Source: Corynebacterium fournieri (GTDB lineage: Bacteria > Actinomycetota > Actinomycetes > Mycobacteriales > Mycobacteriaceae). Taken from it: DNA of 64,000 bases. This document shows, piece after piece, positions 53,754-62,368 of this stretch; within the stretch, counting starts at the first letter, position 1; the number at the start of each line of letters is the position of its first letter. The stretch lies in contig NZ_CP047210.1 of NCBI RefSeq assembly GCF_030408775.1, forward strand, positions 1,798,001 to 1,862,000. Direction: 5' to 3'. The notes beneath the pieces are model-generated. The model saw nothing but the letters and a program-made list of their open reading frames with translations, was not told where the DNA came from and did no database searches. The translations under genes and the position numbers were made by a program.

Positions 53754-55185
53754 TGTCATGAGTCGCGTCATGCTTGACGCATGAGTCGCGACATGCTGGA
53801 CGGACCGGCATCCCAGTTGTTTTTGTTCTGGGGTGCCGGTTTTGTTCATTTGGGGTGCAGTGGTGGGTCGCCGTGTTTCCAGTAGGCCTTTTGGTAGTCG
53901 CAGGCGGTGTCGATGTAGTGCTCTGTGATGACTTCTCCGGTTTCGACCAGTGATGTGATGATGTGGTTGTCGGTGATGACCATGAGGATTTTCTTGTGTT
54001 TGTAGGCGCGTCCGATGCCGAGGTGGAAGAGTTTGCCGGCGTAGCGCACGGAGACTTTGCCGTTTTTGTCGACTGTGTCGTTTCGGGTGCGCCATTCTTC
54101 TTTGGGGTTGTCGTTGGGTGTGGCTTTGACTCCGGTGGTGTATGCCTGCTGCGGGGTGCGTCTGCCTAGGGCGCGGTGGGGTCGGGTGCAGTTGTAGTAT
54201 TGGCGAAACTCGTTGAGGAGTTGTTGCAGCTCATCGATGGTTTGTGCTGGGGGTCGGGCGGTGATCCATTTTTTGATGGTTTGGTGGAATCGCTCAATTT
54301 TTCCTTGGGTTTGGGGGTGGCCTGGCCGGCCGTTTTTCTGTTGGATTTTGTGTGCGACGAGCACTTTTTCGAATGCGTTTCGCCCGCCTTTGCGCCCGGC
54401 TAGGCGGGCGGTGAACACCAGTCCGTTGTCCGTCAGCGTGGATGCTGGCGGGCCGTATGCGCCGATCAGGCGGGTGAGTTCGGCGGCGACGGCGGGGCCT
54501 GTAAATGCGGCGGCCGCGGTGATTGACAACAGGTATCGCGAGTGGTCGTCGAGGAAGTCGAGGACTTCTACCCGCGTGTTATCAGCGAGGAAGAGGTGGG
54601 TGATGTCGGCTTGCCAGCATTCGTTGGGCATCGCGGCTTCGAAGCGGATGTAGGAGCTTTTCGGCTTCTTTTGCGGCTGCGGGGTGATCAAGCCCTCGTT
54701 GGTGAGGATGCGGCGGATCGTTGAGGTTGAGGGGGCGCGTTTGCCGGCCTGTTCGAGGTGGTAGGCAATGGTTTCGGGCCCGGCGTCGAGTCCGTGTCGG
54801 GTGAGTTGTTTGCGGATGCTGATGATGTCGTTGCGTAGTGCTTCCGGGACGGCGTGCGGGTGGGTGTGCGGGGCGCGTGATTTCGGTGCGATTGCCTCGG
54901 CGCCGCCGGCGTCGTAGGCGTTGAGGATTTGGTGGACGCGTTGGCGCGAGATGCCGAATCGTTTGGCGACGTTGGTGGGTGTGCCGCCTTGGCCTCTGAC
55001 GGCTCTGACGATGGCGATGTTGCGGTTAGGACTGTTCATAGTGTCAAACATGTCCCGACTCACCAGTCAAACGTCACCGACACGACTGAGGTAACCCTAA
55101 GTGTCAACTATGACGCGACTGACCTGTCAAGGATCACAACGCCTTCCGCAGGCACACCCCGTCAAATATGTCGTGACTTCAGACA
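53754..55185 (-). mobile_element. IS481-family insertion sequence, copy 2 (in tRNA-His 3' end)
   Basis: Apparently identical to copy 1 in length (1432 bp), ends and transposase. The 16-bp duplication CCGTCAGCCACCCCGA lies at 53738-53753 and 55186-55201. As in copy 1, the duplication takes in the last 12 nt of the tRNA and 4 nt beyond, and the element points the same way relative to the tRNA. The tRNA gene stays intact but its own terminator is now 1.45 kb away. Confidence 0.95.
53846..55063 (-). CDS. IS481-family transposase (copy 2)
   Basis: The 405-residue product is identical to copy 1 (D153, D212, E257; N-terminal helix-turn-helix at residues 30-48). Full identity including shadow frames suggests recent transposition or gene conversion. 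Start choices are the same as for copy 1. Confidence 0.93.
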   Translation of the reverse strand: MSRDMFDTMNSPNRNIAIVRAVRGQGGTPTNVAKRFGISRQRVHQILNAYDAGGAEAIAPKSRAPHTHPHAVPEALRNDIISIRKQLTRHGLDAGPETIAYHLEQAGKRAPSTSTIRRILTNEGLITPQPQKKPKSSYIRFEAAMPNECWQADITHLFLADNTRVEVLDFLDDHSRYLLSITAAAAFTGPAVAAELTRLIGAYGPPASTLTDNGLVFTARLAGRKGGRNAFEKVLVAHKIQQKNGRPGHPQTQGKIERFHQTIKKWITARPPAQTIDELQQLLNEFRQYYNCTRPHRALGRRTPQQAYTTGVKATPNDNPKEEWRTRNDTVDKNGKVSVRYAGKLFHLGIGRAYKHKKILMVITDNHIITSLVETGEVITEHYIDTACDYQKAYWKHGDPPLHPK

Positions 55186-55205
55186 CCGTCAGCCACCCCG
55201 AAGAT

Positions 55206-55245
55206 ACCCCGTAGCCTGCACGAACAGGTTGCGGGGTGATTTTTT
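55206..55245 (+). terminator. Original tRNA-His terminator
   Basis: ACCCCG and CGGGGT form the outer stem, CCTG and CAGG the inner one, followed by six T. It lies directly after the right copy of the target duplication, so before the insertion it closed the tRNA-His transcript. Confidence 0.8.
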
Positions 55246-55315
55246 CTGTCTCGGTGTTCCTCCGCTGCTCCCGCGAGCGTGGAATAGTTGTTGACATGTG
55301 CGCGTTATGGAGCGC

Positions 55316-56398
55316 ATGACTTCGCTTTTCGATTCCCTCGATGTGGGTCGGATGACCCTGCCAAACCGCATCATCATGGCTCCGCTGACGCGCTCACGCG
55401 CGGGCCGCGACGGAGTGCCCATCTCACTGCACGAGACCTACTACTCGCAGCGGGCCTCGCTGGGCCTGATCGTCACCGAAGGCGTCTTCCCCGCAGTGAC
55501 CCGACGGACTTTTCCGGGGCAGCCCGGTACCGACACCGCCGAGCAGATTGCCGGGTGGCGCCGCGTCGCCGACGCCGTCCACGAGGCCGACGGGCACCTC
55601 TTCATGCAGGTGATGATGGGTGGGCGCCTGTCCCACGCCAGCCTGCAGGAGGGCACGGAGCCGGTCGCGCCGTCCGCGGTGACTTCCGGCACTGCGGTCC
55701 GGGACTTCGAGTCGCGCAAAGACTGCCCTGTCCCGCGTGCCCTGGACACGGATGAGCTGCCGGGCATTATCGACGAGTTCCGCCAGGCCGCCCGAAACGC
55801 CATCGACGCCGGCATGGACGGCGTAGAGATCCACGGCGCCAACGGCTACCTGTTGCACCAGTTCCTCTCCCCGAACTCGAACTTGCGTGAAGACGCCTAC
55901 GGCGGATCCCCGGAGAAGCGGTTCCGGCTCGTCGAGGAGATCCTGCGCGCAGTGTCGGATGAAATCGGGGCGGACCGGGTGGCTATCCGCCTGTCGCCGC
56001 AGAACAACATTCAGGGCATCGAGGAAACAGATGATGCAGACGTGCTGGCCACCTACGGCGGGCTGCTTGACGCCACGGCGGACCTCGGGCTCGCCTACGT
56101 CTCGTTAATGCACGCAGAGCCCGCGGGTGAGCTGATGATCGATCTGATCAGCCGCGCCCGCGAGAACGGTCGCACCCGCGTCTTCCTCAACTCCGGGTTC
56201 GCCGAGCCGACCGACCGTGAAGCGGCCGAGCGCCTGGTGGAGCACGGAGACGCCGCCGTGGTGGGCCGGCTGGCTATCTCGAACCCGGACTTGGTGCGCC
56301 GCTGGAAAGAGGGGCTACCGGTGACCGCACCGGACGAGTCGACCTTCTACACCGGCGGGGAGAAGGGCTACACCGACTACCCCTTCTCCACGCGCTAG
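55316..56398 (+). CDS. Alkene reductase, old yellow enzyme family
   Basis: A 360-residue FMN-dependent NAD(P)H ene-reductase. MTLPNRIIMAPLTRSRA, ASLGLIVTEGVFPAVTRR, VEIHGANGYLLHQFLSPNSN and AVVGRLAISNPDLVRRW are family hallmarks. It resembles the NemA/2-cyclohexenone reductase group. ATG 55316 gives the usual N-terminus; GGAG is only 3 nt upstream, and ATG 55307 or GTG 55298 are alternatives. It is a single gene after the second IS. Confidence 0.9.
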   Translation: MTSLFDSLDVGRMTLPNRIIMAPLTRSRAGRDGVPISLHETYYSQRASLGLIVTEGVFPAVTRRTFPGQPGTDTAEQIAGWRRVADAVHEADGHLFMQVMMGGRLSHASLQEGTEPVAPSAVTSGTAVRDFESRKDCPVPRALDTDELPGIIDEFRQAARNAIDAGMDGVEIHGANGYLLHQFLSPNSNLREDAYGGSPEKRFRLVEEILRAVSDEIGADRVAIRLSPQNNIQGIEETDDADVLATYGGLLDATADLGLAYVSLMHAEPAGELMIDLISRARENGRTRVFLNSGFAEPTDREAAERLVEHGDAAVVGRLAISNPDLVRRWKEGLPVTAPDESTFYTGGEKGYTDYPFSTR

Positions 56399-56428
56399 CC
56401 GGCGCGGGGCACGCTCGGGCGAGCGACC

Positions 56429-57619
56429 CTACGGGTAGAGCGGATCCTCCGAGCCGCCGGAGCGCTGCTCCCAATCGAGGTTCCAGTACCCGAGGCCGTC
56501 GTAAGGCGTAAGCGTGCCCCCGGCGGTGTTTTTCACCACCACTGGGTCGCCGCGCTTGACAAAATTCTGGAACCACTGGGCGTTGTCGTAGGACGCGTTG
56601 ATGCAGCCGTGGGATTGGTTGTAGCTACCCATCGCGCCGATCGCCCACGGGGCGGAGTGGACGTAGATACCGGAGTACGACAGCTGCGTGGCGTAATCCA
56701 CGGGCGTGACGTAGCCGCCGGCATCCAAGGCAAGGCCGTACGTGCGCGAATCCATGGTCAGCTTTTCGTGCTCGTCGCCGACGACGTAGGTGCCGTTCGG
56801 GGTGTCGTGGACGTTGTCGGTGCCCATAGAAATGGGGAACTCCTTGACCAACTCGTCGTTGGAGTACACGCGCAGCATCTTGTCGGCGTTGTCGATGACG
56901 GTTTCAACCTTGTCGCCGATCGTGAAGCTGGTCTCACTGTCCTGCGCGCCGTAGAGTCCCTTGCCCATCTTCTGGCCGTAAATGTCGATCTTCACATTCA
57001 CCTCGGTGCCGGGCTCCCAGTAGTCCTTGGGGCGCCAGCGCACCTCGTAGGGATCGAGCCAGAAGAAAGCGCCGTCGGTGCCGTTGGAGGTCTGCACGTC
57101 GATGAGATCCTCCACCGCCTTGGTGTCCTTGATGGCAGTGTCGAAGCGGATGGTCACCGCCTGGGCCACGCCGACGACCGCGCCGTCGAGCGGCCCAACG
57201 TAGGCGTTTACCGTCGCATCCGGTGTCAGGGTGGTAAACGAGGTGACCACCTTCTGCCCTTCGGCGTCGCGCGCTTCCACGGTGTATTTGCGCCCGTAGC
57301 CGAGCGGTTCGGTGGTGGCCCATTCGGACTTGTCGTCGTTGAACTTGGCCTCGACCTCTTTGCCGTCCTCGTTGGTCATTTTCACGGTGGACAAGCCAGC
57401 GGCCGCGGTGACGCGGATCGGCTCAGTGGGCTCTACACCGGTCTCCCCGTTTGCCACGTTGACCTGAGGTGGCTTCGGCTTCGGCTTCTCGGTGGAGGTC
57501 TCCGCGTCTGTGGTTTGCGCTTGCGGCGTCAGGCGCCCGGCGTCGCCGATGGTGCAGGAAGACAGCGATGCCGCAGCAACTATCAGCGCAAGACCGCGCA
57601 CCACTCGACGGTGACCCAC
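56429..57619 (-). CDS. L,D-transpeptidase lipoprotein
   Basis: A 396-residue secreted enzyme that makes 3-3 crosslinks in peptidoglycan. The N-terminal lipobox is AAASLSSC (Cys at residue 22). Two Ig-like domains follow (about residues 50-250), then the YkuD catalytic domain with HSAPWAIGAMGSYNQSHGCINAS holding the catalytic Cys (positions around residue 345). GTG 57619 follows GAGGGGTAAG. It resembles mycobacterial LdtMt2-type proteins. Single gene. Confidence 0.93.
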   Translation of the reverse strand: MGHRRVVRGLALIVAAASLSSCTIGDAGRLTPQAQTTDAETSTEKPKPKPPQVNVANGETGVEPTEPIRVTAAAGLSTVKMTNEDGKEVEAKFNDDKSEWATTEPLGYGRKYTVEARDAEGQKVVTSFTTLTPDATVNAYVGPLDGAVVGVAQAVTIRFDTAIKDTKAVEDLIDVQTSNGTDGAFFWLDPYEVRWRPKDYWEPGTEVNVKIDIYGQKMGKGLYGAQDSETSFTIGDKVETVIDNADKMLRVYSNDELVKEFPISMGTDNVHDTPNGTYVVGDEHEKLTMDSRTYGLALDAGGYVTPVDYATQLSYSGIYVHSAPWAIGAMGSYNQSHGCINASYDNAQWFQNFVKRGDPVVVKNTAGGTLTPYDGLGYWNLDWEQRSGGSEDPLYP

Positions 57620-57819
57620 TGCTTACCCCTCACAAGATGTTGTTTACGAATCCCCAATACTTTATCCCCTCACCACTGAAAGTCCACTATTCTCACCCCG
57701 TGTGTTGAAGCACTTTGCTTAGCGACGGTTTCCCCCACCTGACCTGCCGATTTCACGCTCAGCAATGACGGTGCTACAGTTTCTTTTCGTTGCCGAGAGC
57801 AACGGAGAAAACAAAATAA

Positions 57820-57892
<73 letters not shown>

Positions 57893-57898
57893 CAAAAC

Positions 57899-57937
57899 GG
57901 CCCGGTTCGACGGTGATAATACACCGCGGACCGGGCC
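57899..57937 (+). terminator. Terminator after tRNA-Lys
   Basis: GGCCCGGT pairs with ACCGGGCC with a further inner CGGTG/CACCG pairing, followed by ACTTTATTT. Confidence 0.75.
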
Positions 57938-58017
57938 ACTTTATTTGCGCGGCAAAAAGTCACAATAAATTTCGACACAACGCTCGGTACGGTTCTCCTG
58001 AGAGTATGCTGAGCAGT

Positions 58018-58584
58018 ATGAATACTGCGTTACTCATCGTGGACGTGCAAAACGACTTCTGCCCTGGCGGCGCGTTGGCCACTGCGCGCGGCGACGAGGT
58101 GGCGTCGAAGATTGCAGAGCTCATCTCCACCCCGGACAGCCGCCCCCGAGAGTACGAGCGCATCGTGGCCACCCAGGATTGGCACATCGATCCGGGTGCG
58201 CACTTCTCGGATGCGCCGGACTTCGTGGATTCTTGGCCCGTGCATTGCCTGGCGGATTCCTACGGCTCGCAGATCCGCGGCCCGGTGGATACGGGCCTGA
58301 TCGACCAGTTTTTCAAGAAGGGCCACTACTCCGCGGCGTACTCCGGCTTCGAGGGTGTCAACGGCGAAGAGCAGTCGTTGGCGGATTGGCTGCGCGGGCA
58401 GGAGATCACGCACTTGGACGTGTGCGGCATCGCAACGGACCACTGCGTGCGCGCCACCGTCCTGGACGCGCTCAAGGAAGGCTTCGCTGTCCGGGTGTTG
58501 CGCAGCATGTGCTCGCCGGTAGACGACAAGCGCGGCGCCGACGCCCTCCAGGAGATGGTCGACGCCGGCGCCGAGCTGGTCTAG
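58018..58584 (+). CDS. pncA: Nicotinamidase/isochorismatase-family hydrolase
   Basis: A 188-residue hydrolase matching nicotinamidase, which returns nicotinamide to nicotinate for NAD salvage. The catalytic triad is D9 (LLIVDVQNDFCPGG), the lysine in FFKKGHYSAAYSGF and the cysteine in GIATDHCVRATVLDA. The metal-site TQDWHIDPGAHFSD is present. ATG 58018 lies about 7 bp after TATGCT, so it may be leaderless. Its stop overlaps the convergent DUF305 gene by 4 bp. Confidence 0.9.
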   Translation: MNTALLIVDVQNDFCPGGALATARGDEVASKIAELISTPDSRPREYERIVATQDWHIDPGAHFSDAPDFVDSWPVHCLADSYGSQIRGPVDTGLIDQFFKKGHYSAAYSGFEGVNGEEQSLADWLRGQEITHLDVCGIATDHCVRATVLDALKEGFAVRVLRSMCSPVDDKRGADALQEMVDAGAELV

Positions 58585-59180
58585 TTCGGCGTATAGCCCA
58601 ACAGCTCTTCCATCTCCCCCATTTCGGCGGTTTGGACGTCGATCATCTCCTGCGCTATCTCCTGCAGCGGCGCGTAGGCGCCACGGTCCACCTCACCTTG
58701 GGTCATTTTGATCACGTGGACGTGGTGGAAGTGCATCATTTCCAAAAAGGCGGTGCGTAGCTCGTCGCCAGTGAGCGCTTCGTACCGCGCGAGCTCTTCC
58801 GGCTGGAACATGCCGTTGGCGATGTGCCGCGAATGGAACTCCATGTCGTCTTGGATCCCCCACTCGTTGGCCCACGCGTTCATCTGCCCGTTTTCCCGCT
58901 CCTGCCCGTCCTTGATGCGCTGGGCGAGGTCGCGCACCTGCGCGTCGTCGACGTCGGAATTGAGCAGCACGTCCGACATGTCTATCGCCTGCTGGTGGTG
59001 GGGCACCATCATCCCGAGGAAGTGCACGTCGGTGTCGTTGTAGTCGCCTTCCGCGGACGTTGCGGTTTCCTCGTGCGATGTCATTGCGGCGCGTATCGAC
59101 GGCCCCGCGACGGTGAGCACGAGCACAACCGCGGCGATGACCGCCAGGGCGACCCACAGCGGCTTCTTGCTGCCTCGCAT
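58581..59180 (-). CDS. DUF305 membrane-anchored protein
   Basis: A 199-residue exported protein. An N-terminal signal anchor (PLWVALAVIAAVVLVLTVAG) is followed by a DUF305 ferritin-like four-helix domain. HFLGMMVPHHQQAIDMSDVL and MMHFHHVHVIKMTQGEV contain the His/Met clusters that in related proteins bind copper. A role in periplasmic or wall metal handling is inferred. Single gene. Confidence 0.88.
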   Translation of the reverse strand: MRGSKKPLWVALAVIAAVVLVLTVAGPSIRAAMTSHEETATSAEGDYNDTDVHFLGMMVPHHQQAIDMSDVLLNSDVDDAQVRDLAQRIKDGQERENGQMNAWANEWGIQDDMEFHSRHIANGMFQPEELARYEALTGDELRTAFLEMMHFHHVHVIKMTQGEVDRGAYAPLQEIAQEMIDVQTAEMGEMEELLGYTPN

Positions 59181-59334
59181 CTGTTCAAGTTCGTGCTCGG
59201 CTTAATCCTGAACCATTGGTACTCCCTTTCGGTCTTATTTCGAGAGTACCCCGGATCCGCGACTGGCGAGGGCGATTCGAAGAAAAGTCCCCGCCAGCTG
59301 ACATTCTCGCTTCCAAGACCCGCGGATACGAAAA

Positions 59335-59364
59335 CCGCCCGACTTGCAGCGTGAAGTCGGGCGG
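59335..59364 (-). terminator. Terminator after DUF3618 gene
   Basis: CCGCCCGACTT and AAGTCGGGCGG form a perfect 11-bp stem with an 8-nt loop; TTTT follows on the minus strand. The rest of the 219-bp gap 59181-59399 shows only the DUF305 upstream region. Confidence 0.8.
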
Positions 59365-59399
59365 TGCGGCAGTATCTGGGGTATTCCAGATGCGCTGTC

Positions 59400-59675
59400 T
59401 TAACGGTTCGCCAGCAGCTTCTGCAGCTCCTTGAGCTCGCTCTTGCGCTTACGGCCGTTGTAGGCCTTGATACCGATCAGGGCGGCAACACCGACAACAA
59501 TGCCACCGATTACTTTCTGCACCGTCTCGTCCTTCAACCAGTTCGCTGCCTCGCTCTTTGCGTTGCCCGCGAGAGTCTTCGGGCTCGTGCGGTCTGCAAG
59601 CTCGTCCAGGGTGCTGGCAAGCTGGCCGCGGGTGCGCTCGAGGTCGCGCTCGATATCGTGAATGTCTCGTGCCAC
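59400..59675 (-). CDS. DUF3618 small membrane protein
   Basis: A 91-residue protein with the DUF3618 signature (ARDIHDIERDLERTRGQLAS, then TLDELADRTSP) at the N-terminus. One membrane helix follows (KVIGGIVVGVAALIGIKAY, about residues 53-71) and a basic tail (GRKRKSELKELQKLL). GTG 59675 follows AGGAG. It is divergent from bcp. The function of the family is unknown. Confidence 0.88.
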   Translation of the reverse strand: MARDIHDIERDLERTRGQLASTLDELADRTSPKTLAGNAKSEAANWLKDETVQKVIGGIVVGVAALIGIKAYNGRKRKSELKELQKLLANR

Positions 59676-59753
59676 TTGGGAAACTCCTACGTCTACGTTG
59701 ACTTTTTCAGACTCACGTCTTTTCGTCTCCACAGTAGTGTAAAACGGGGAACC

Positions 59754-60239
59754 ATGACTGAGCCGATTAGATTGGAAAAGGGCGATATCGCCCCCGCTTT
59801 CACGCTGAAAAACGACCGCGGTGAAGACGTCTCCCTCACCGACTTTGCTGGCAAGAGGGTCATTGTGTACTTCTACCCCAAAGCCAACACCCCCGGTTGC
59901 ACCACAGAAGCATGCGACTTCACGGACAACATGGAGCAGTTCCGCGATGCTTCCGTGACCGTGTTGGGCATCAGCCCGGACCCAGTGGACAAGCTGGCCA
60001 AGTTCCGATCGGACCATGACTTGGGCGTTGAGCTGCTTTCCGACGAACCAAAGGACACCCTCACCGCATACGGCGCCTTCGGCGAAAAGAAGAACTACGG
60101 CAAGGTGGTCCAGGGCGTGATCCGATCCACCTTCCTGGTCAGTGTGGACGACGCGGGCAAGGGCACCGTCGACGAGGCGCAGTACAACGTCAAAGCCACC
60201 GGCCACGTGAGCCGCATTCTGCGCGACTGGGATATCTAG
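59754..60239 (+). CDS. bcp: Thioredoxin-dependent peroxiredoxin, BCP type
   Basis: A 161-residue thiol peroxidase. The peroxidatic cysteine is in KANTPGCTTEACDF, with the resolving cysteine five residues later as in BCP/PrxQ. LEKGDIAPAFTLKNDRGEDV and FYPKANTPG are typical. ATG 59754 is preferred because upstream in-frame codons overlap the divergent DUF3618 gene. TAGTGT about 15 bp upstream is a possible -10. Confidence 0.94.
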   Translation: MTEPIRLEKGDIAPAFTLKNDRGEDVSLTDFAGKRVIVYFYPKANTPGCTTEACDFTDNMEQFRDASVTVLGISPDPVDKLAKFRSDHDLGVELLSDEPKDTLTAYGAFGEKKNYGKVVQGVIRSTFLVSVDDAGKGTVDEAQYNVKATGHVSRILRDWDI

Positions 60240-60269
60240 GACTTTTCGTCCTGACCCCCAAAAAAGAAG

Positions 60270-60354
<85 letters not shown>

Positions 60355-60480
60355 GTCATTCGTTGGATAGTACACTGCGGGGTCTCACTACCGACAAACG
60401 CACCTGAGTACAGCGGGCAGGCCCGGGCGATATCCAACTTTCGTTTGGTCTTTCCGGCCCGGCAGGTAAACTGACCTGCT

Positions 60481-60933
60481 GTGAGCGAGGAAAACAAGGC
60501 AGTTGAGCACACCGAGGCGGTGCCTCAACGTGAACGCGTCCGCGTGCGCTGGTGGCACATCGTGCTGCTCGTTGCCGCCGCGGTGACGTGCCTTTTGCTC
60601 GCGCGGTGGCAGTGGCACCGCTACCAGTCCGGCTCGGGCACGTTCCAAAACCTGGGCTACGCGCTGCAGTGGCCGTGCTTCGCCGCATTTTTCGTCTACG
60701 CCTACCGCGCGGGTATGCGCATGGAAAACGACAAGATCGACGCGGAGAACGCGGGTCTGACCATGGATGACCTCTACGAGGCGGACCTGGTCAAATACGG
60801 CAAGCCCAAGGAGCCCACGGAAATCGACGCGGACTTTTTGCCCTCCCGCCCGGAGATGGGCGTGGACGAGTTCAACGAGCTCGTGGCACAGCGCCGAAGC
60901 ACGAACACTGAAGGTATTGAAAAGGAAAAGTGA
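60481..60933 (+). CDS. Conserved membrane protein of unknown function
   Basis: A 150-residue protein with two probable helices (WHIVLLVAAAVTCLLLARW at about residues 25-43 and LQWPCFAAFFVYAYRAGM at about 62-79). A cytosolic acidic C-terminal part follows (NAGLTMDDLYEADLVKYG). It starts with GTG 60481. It lies 6 bp upstream of the DUF3817 gene and the two are surely cotranscribed; the pairing is common in actinobacteria. Confidence 0.8.
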   Translation: MSEENKAVEHTEAVPQRERVRVRWWHIVLLVAAAVTCLLLARWQWHRYQSGSGTFQNLGYALQWPCFAAFFVYAYRAGMRMENDKIDAENAGLTMDDLYEADLVKYGKPKEPTEIDADFLPSRPEMGVDEFNELVAQRRSTNTEGIEKEK

Positions 60934-60939
60934 ATTAGC

Positions 60940-61317
60940 ATGACGCAGCCCACCCCGCAGGCCCAGCCCAATCAGGCGCCGAAGATCCACCCCGAGCGCC
61001 AGCGTCGCGTAAAGCAAGCGCTGCAATGGTTCTCCATCGCCGCGTGGGTCACCGGCGTGCTGTTTTTGCTGCTCTGTCTTCGCATGATCATGCAGTACGG
61101 CTTCGACATGAACGTCGATTACCTGTCCTGGGTTGCGCGTGTGCACGGGTTCGCGTTCGTCGCATTCCTCATGACTTCGCTCAACTTGGGGTCTAAGGCG
61201 CGCTGGTCCGCTGGCACGTGGATTTCGACGGCACTGTCGGGTGTTGTGCCGTTTATGTCCTTTATCGTCGAGGCGAAGCGCCGCAAGGAAGTCAAGGAGA
61301 CGTTCCAGCTGTCCTAA
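60940..61317 (+). CDS. DUF3817 membrane protein
   Basis: A 125-residue membrane protein of the DUF3817 family, with three helices (about residues 30-50, 66-85 and 90-110). A Pro/Gln-rich N-terminus (TQPTPQAQPNQAPK) and basic C-terminus (VEAKRRKEVKETFQ) are present. Its function is unknown. It is the second gene of a two-gene operon closed by a strong bidirectional terminator. Confidence 0.87.
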   Translation: MTQPTPQAQPNQAPKIHPERQRRVKQALQWFSIAAWVTGVLFLLLCLRMIMQYGFDMNVDYLSWVARVHGFAFVAFLMTSLNLGSKARWSAGTWISTALSGVVPFMSFIVEAKRRKEVKETFQLS

Positions 61318-61325
61318 GGAACACG

Positions 61326-61360
61326 AAAAGGCCCGGCAGGTCCGTCCTGCCGGGCCTTTT
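61326..61360. terminator. Bidirectional rho-independent terminator
   Basis: AAAAGGCCCGGCAGG and CCTGCCGGGCCTTTT form a perfect 15-bp stem with a 5-nt loop, giving T-runs on both strands. It separates the convergent DUF3817 and lipoprotein genes. Confidence 0.95.
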
Positions 61361-61371
61361 GCTTTGCAGCG

Positions 61372-61746
61372 CTACTTCTCGCCCGTCTTGTTCAACACCA
61401 TCACGCCGACTTTCTCAGCCGGCCCGTTGTCTGGGGTCAGGGTGAGAGTGTCGCCGCTGCGCTCGGCGTTGTACTTCAGATCCTGGTGGGTCAGCGGATC
61501 TTCCAGCTTGAACTCCTTGTCGTCGCGCAGGCAGTTCGCCTCGTTGGTCTCGCCATCGGTTTCGGTCATCTGCCAGTCGCAGTCCTTGCCGTCAATGTTG
61601 ACCGTGGCCTGCCCGCCACCCTTGCCCTCCTGGGTGGCGGTGATGTCGCCGGACCAGGTGCCGTCGAAGTCGCCCTTCTGGCCGCAGCCCGTCAGCAGTG
61701 CGCCGGAGGCGAGAACAGTTCCTACCAATGCAATCGTTTTCTTCAT
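61372..61746 (-). CDS. Small lipoprotein
   Basis: A 124-residue exported protein. The signal peptide MKKTIALVGTVLASGALLTGC ends in a lipobox (positions 1-21; Cys at 21). The mature part is small and beta-rich, with two cysteines (DGKDCDWQ and NEANCLRD) that could form a disulphide. No family was recognised. It lies 22 bp downstream of rdgB and probably shares its transcript. Confidence 0.82.
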   Translation of the reverse strand: MKKTIALVGTVLASGALLTGCGQKGDFDGTWSGDITATQEGKGGGQATVNIDGKDCDWQMTETDGETNEANCLRDDKEFKLEDPLTHQDLKYNAERSGDTLTLTPDNGPAEKVGVMVLNKTGEK

Positions 61747-61768
61747 AAGCCCACTGTATCCAATTGCG

Positions 61769-62368
61769 TCACCGCAGCGCGGCGAGGTGCGGCACCAGGG
61801 CGCGCAGCGCCTTGCCGCGGTGGGAACGTTCGTTTTTCTCGTCAGCGGAGAGCTCGGCCGAAGAACGGCCGGGCGCATCGGCAGGTTGGAACAGCGGATC
61901 GTAGCCGAAGCCGTTTTCGCCGCGCGGCTCGCGCAACAGCTCGCCTTCCCAGCGGCCCTCGGCGGTGTGCTCCTCCCCCGCCGAGGTAACCAGCGCACAG
62001 CAGGAGACGAACGCTGCGGCACGCTCGTTGATGTCCGCCATCTGTGCCAGCAGGAGCTCATTGTTCGCTTGGTCGTCGCCGTGGTTGCCGGACCAGCGGG
62101 CAGACAAGATGCCGGGCATGCCGTTGAGCGCCTTGACGGTCAGGCCAGAATCGTCGGCCACGCAGGGCAAACCGGTGGCCTTGGCACCCGCACGGGCTTT
62201 CAGCAACGCGTTCTGCTCGAAGGTCAGGCCGTCTTCGACAGGGTCGGGGTATGGCGAAGCGTCGTGAAGCGAGACAAGCTCCACCCCTTCAATGTTGAGC
62301 TCGCGCAGCACCTGCTCGAGCTCGCGGACCTTGCCTTGGTTCCGGGAGGCGACGAGTACCTTTACCAT
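61769..62368 (-). CDS. rdgB: XTP/dITP pyrophosphatase (Ham1/RdgB)
   Basis: A 199-residue house-cleaning enzyme that hydrolyses dITP and XTP. Motifs are [42 protein letters not shown] and [18 protein letters not shown] 62368 overlaps the rph stop by 7 bp. The rph-rdgB order is widely conserved. Confidence 0.95.
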   Translation of the reverse strand: MVKVLVASRNQGKVRELEQVLRELNIEGVELVSLHDASPYPDPVEDGLTFEQNALLKARAGAKATGLPCVADDSGLTVKALNGMPGILSARWSGNHGDDQANNELLLAQMADINERAAAFVSCCALVTSAGEEHTAEGRWEGELLREPRGENGFGYDPLFQPADAPGRSSAELSADEKNERSHRGKALRALVPHLAALR

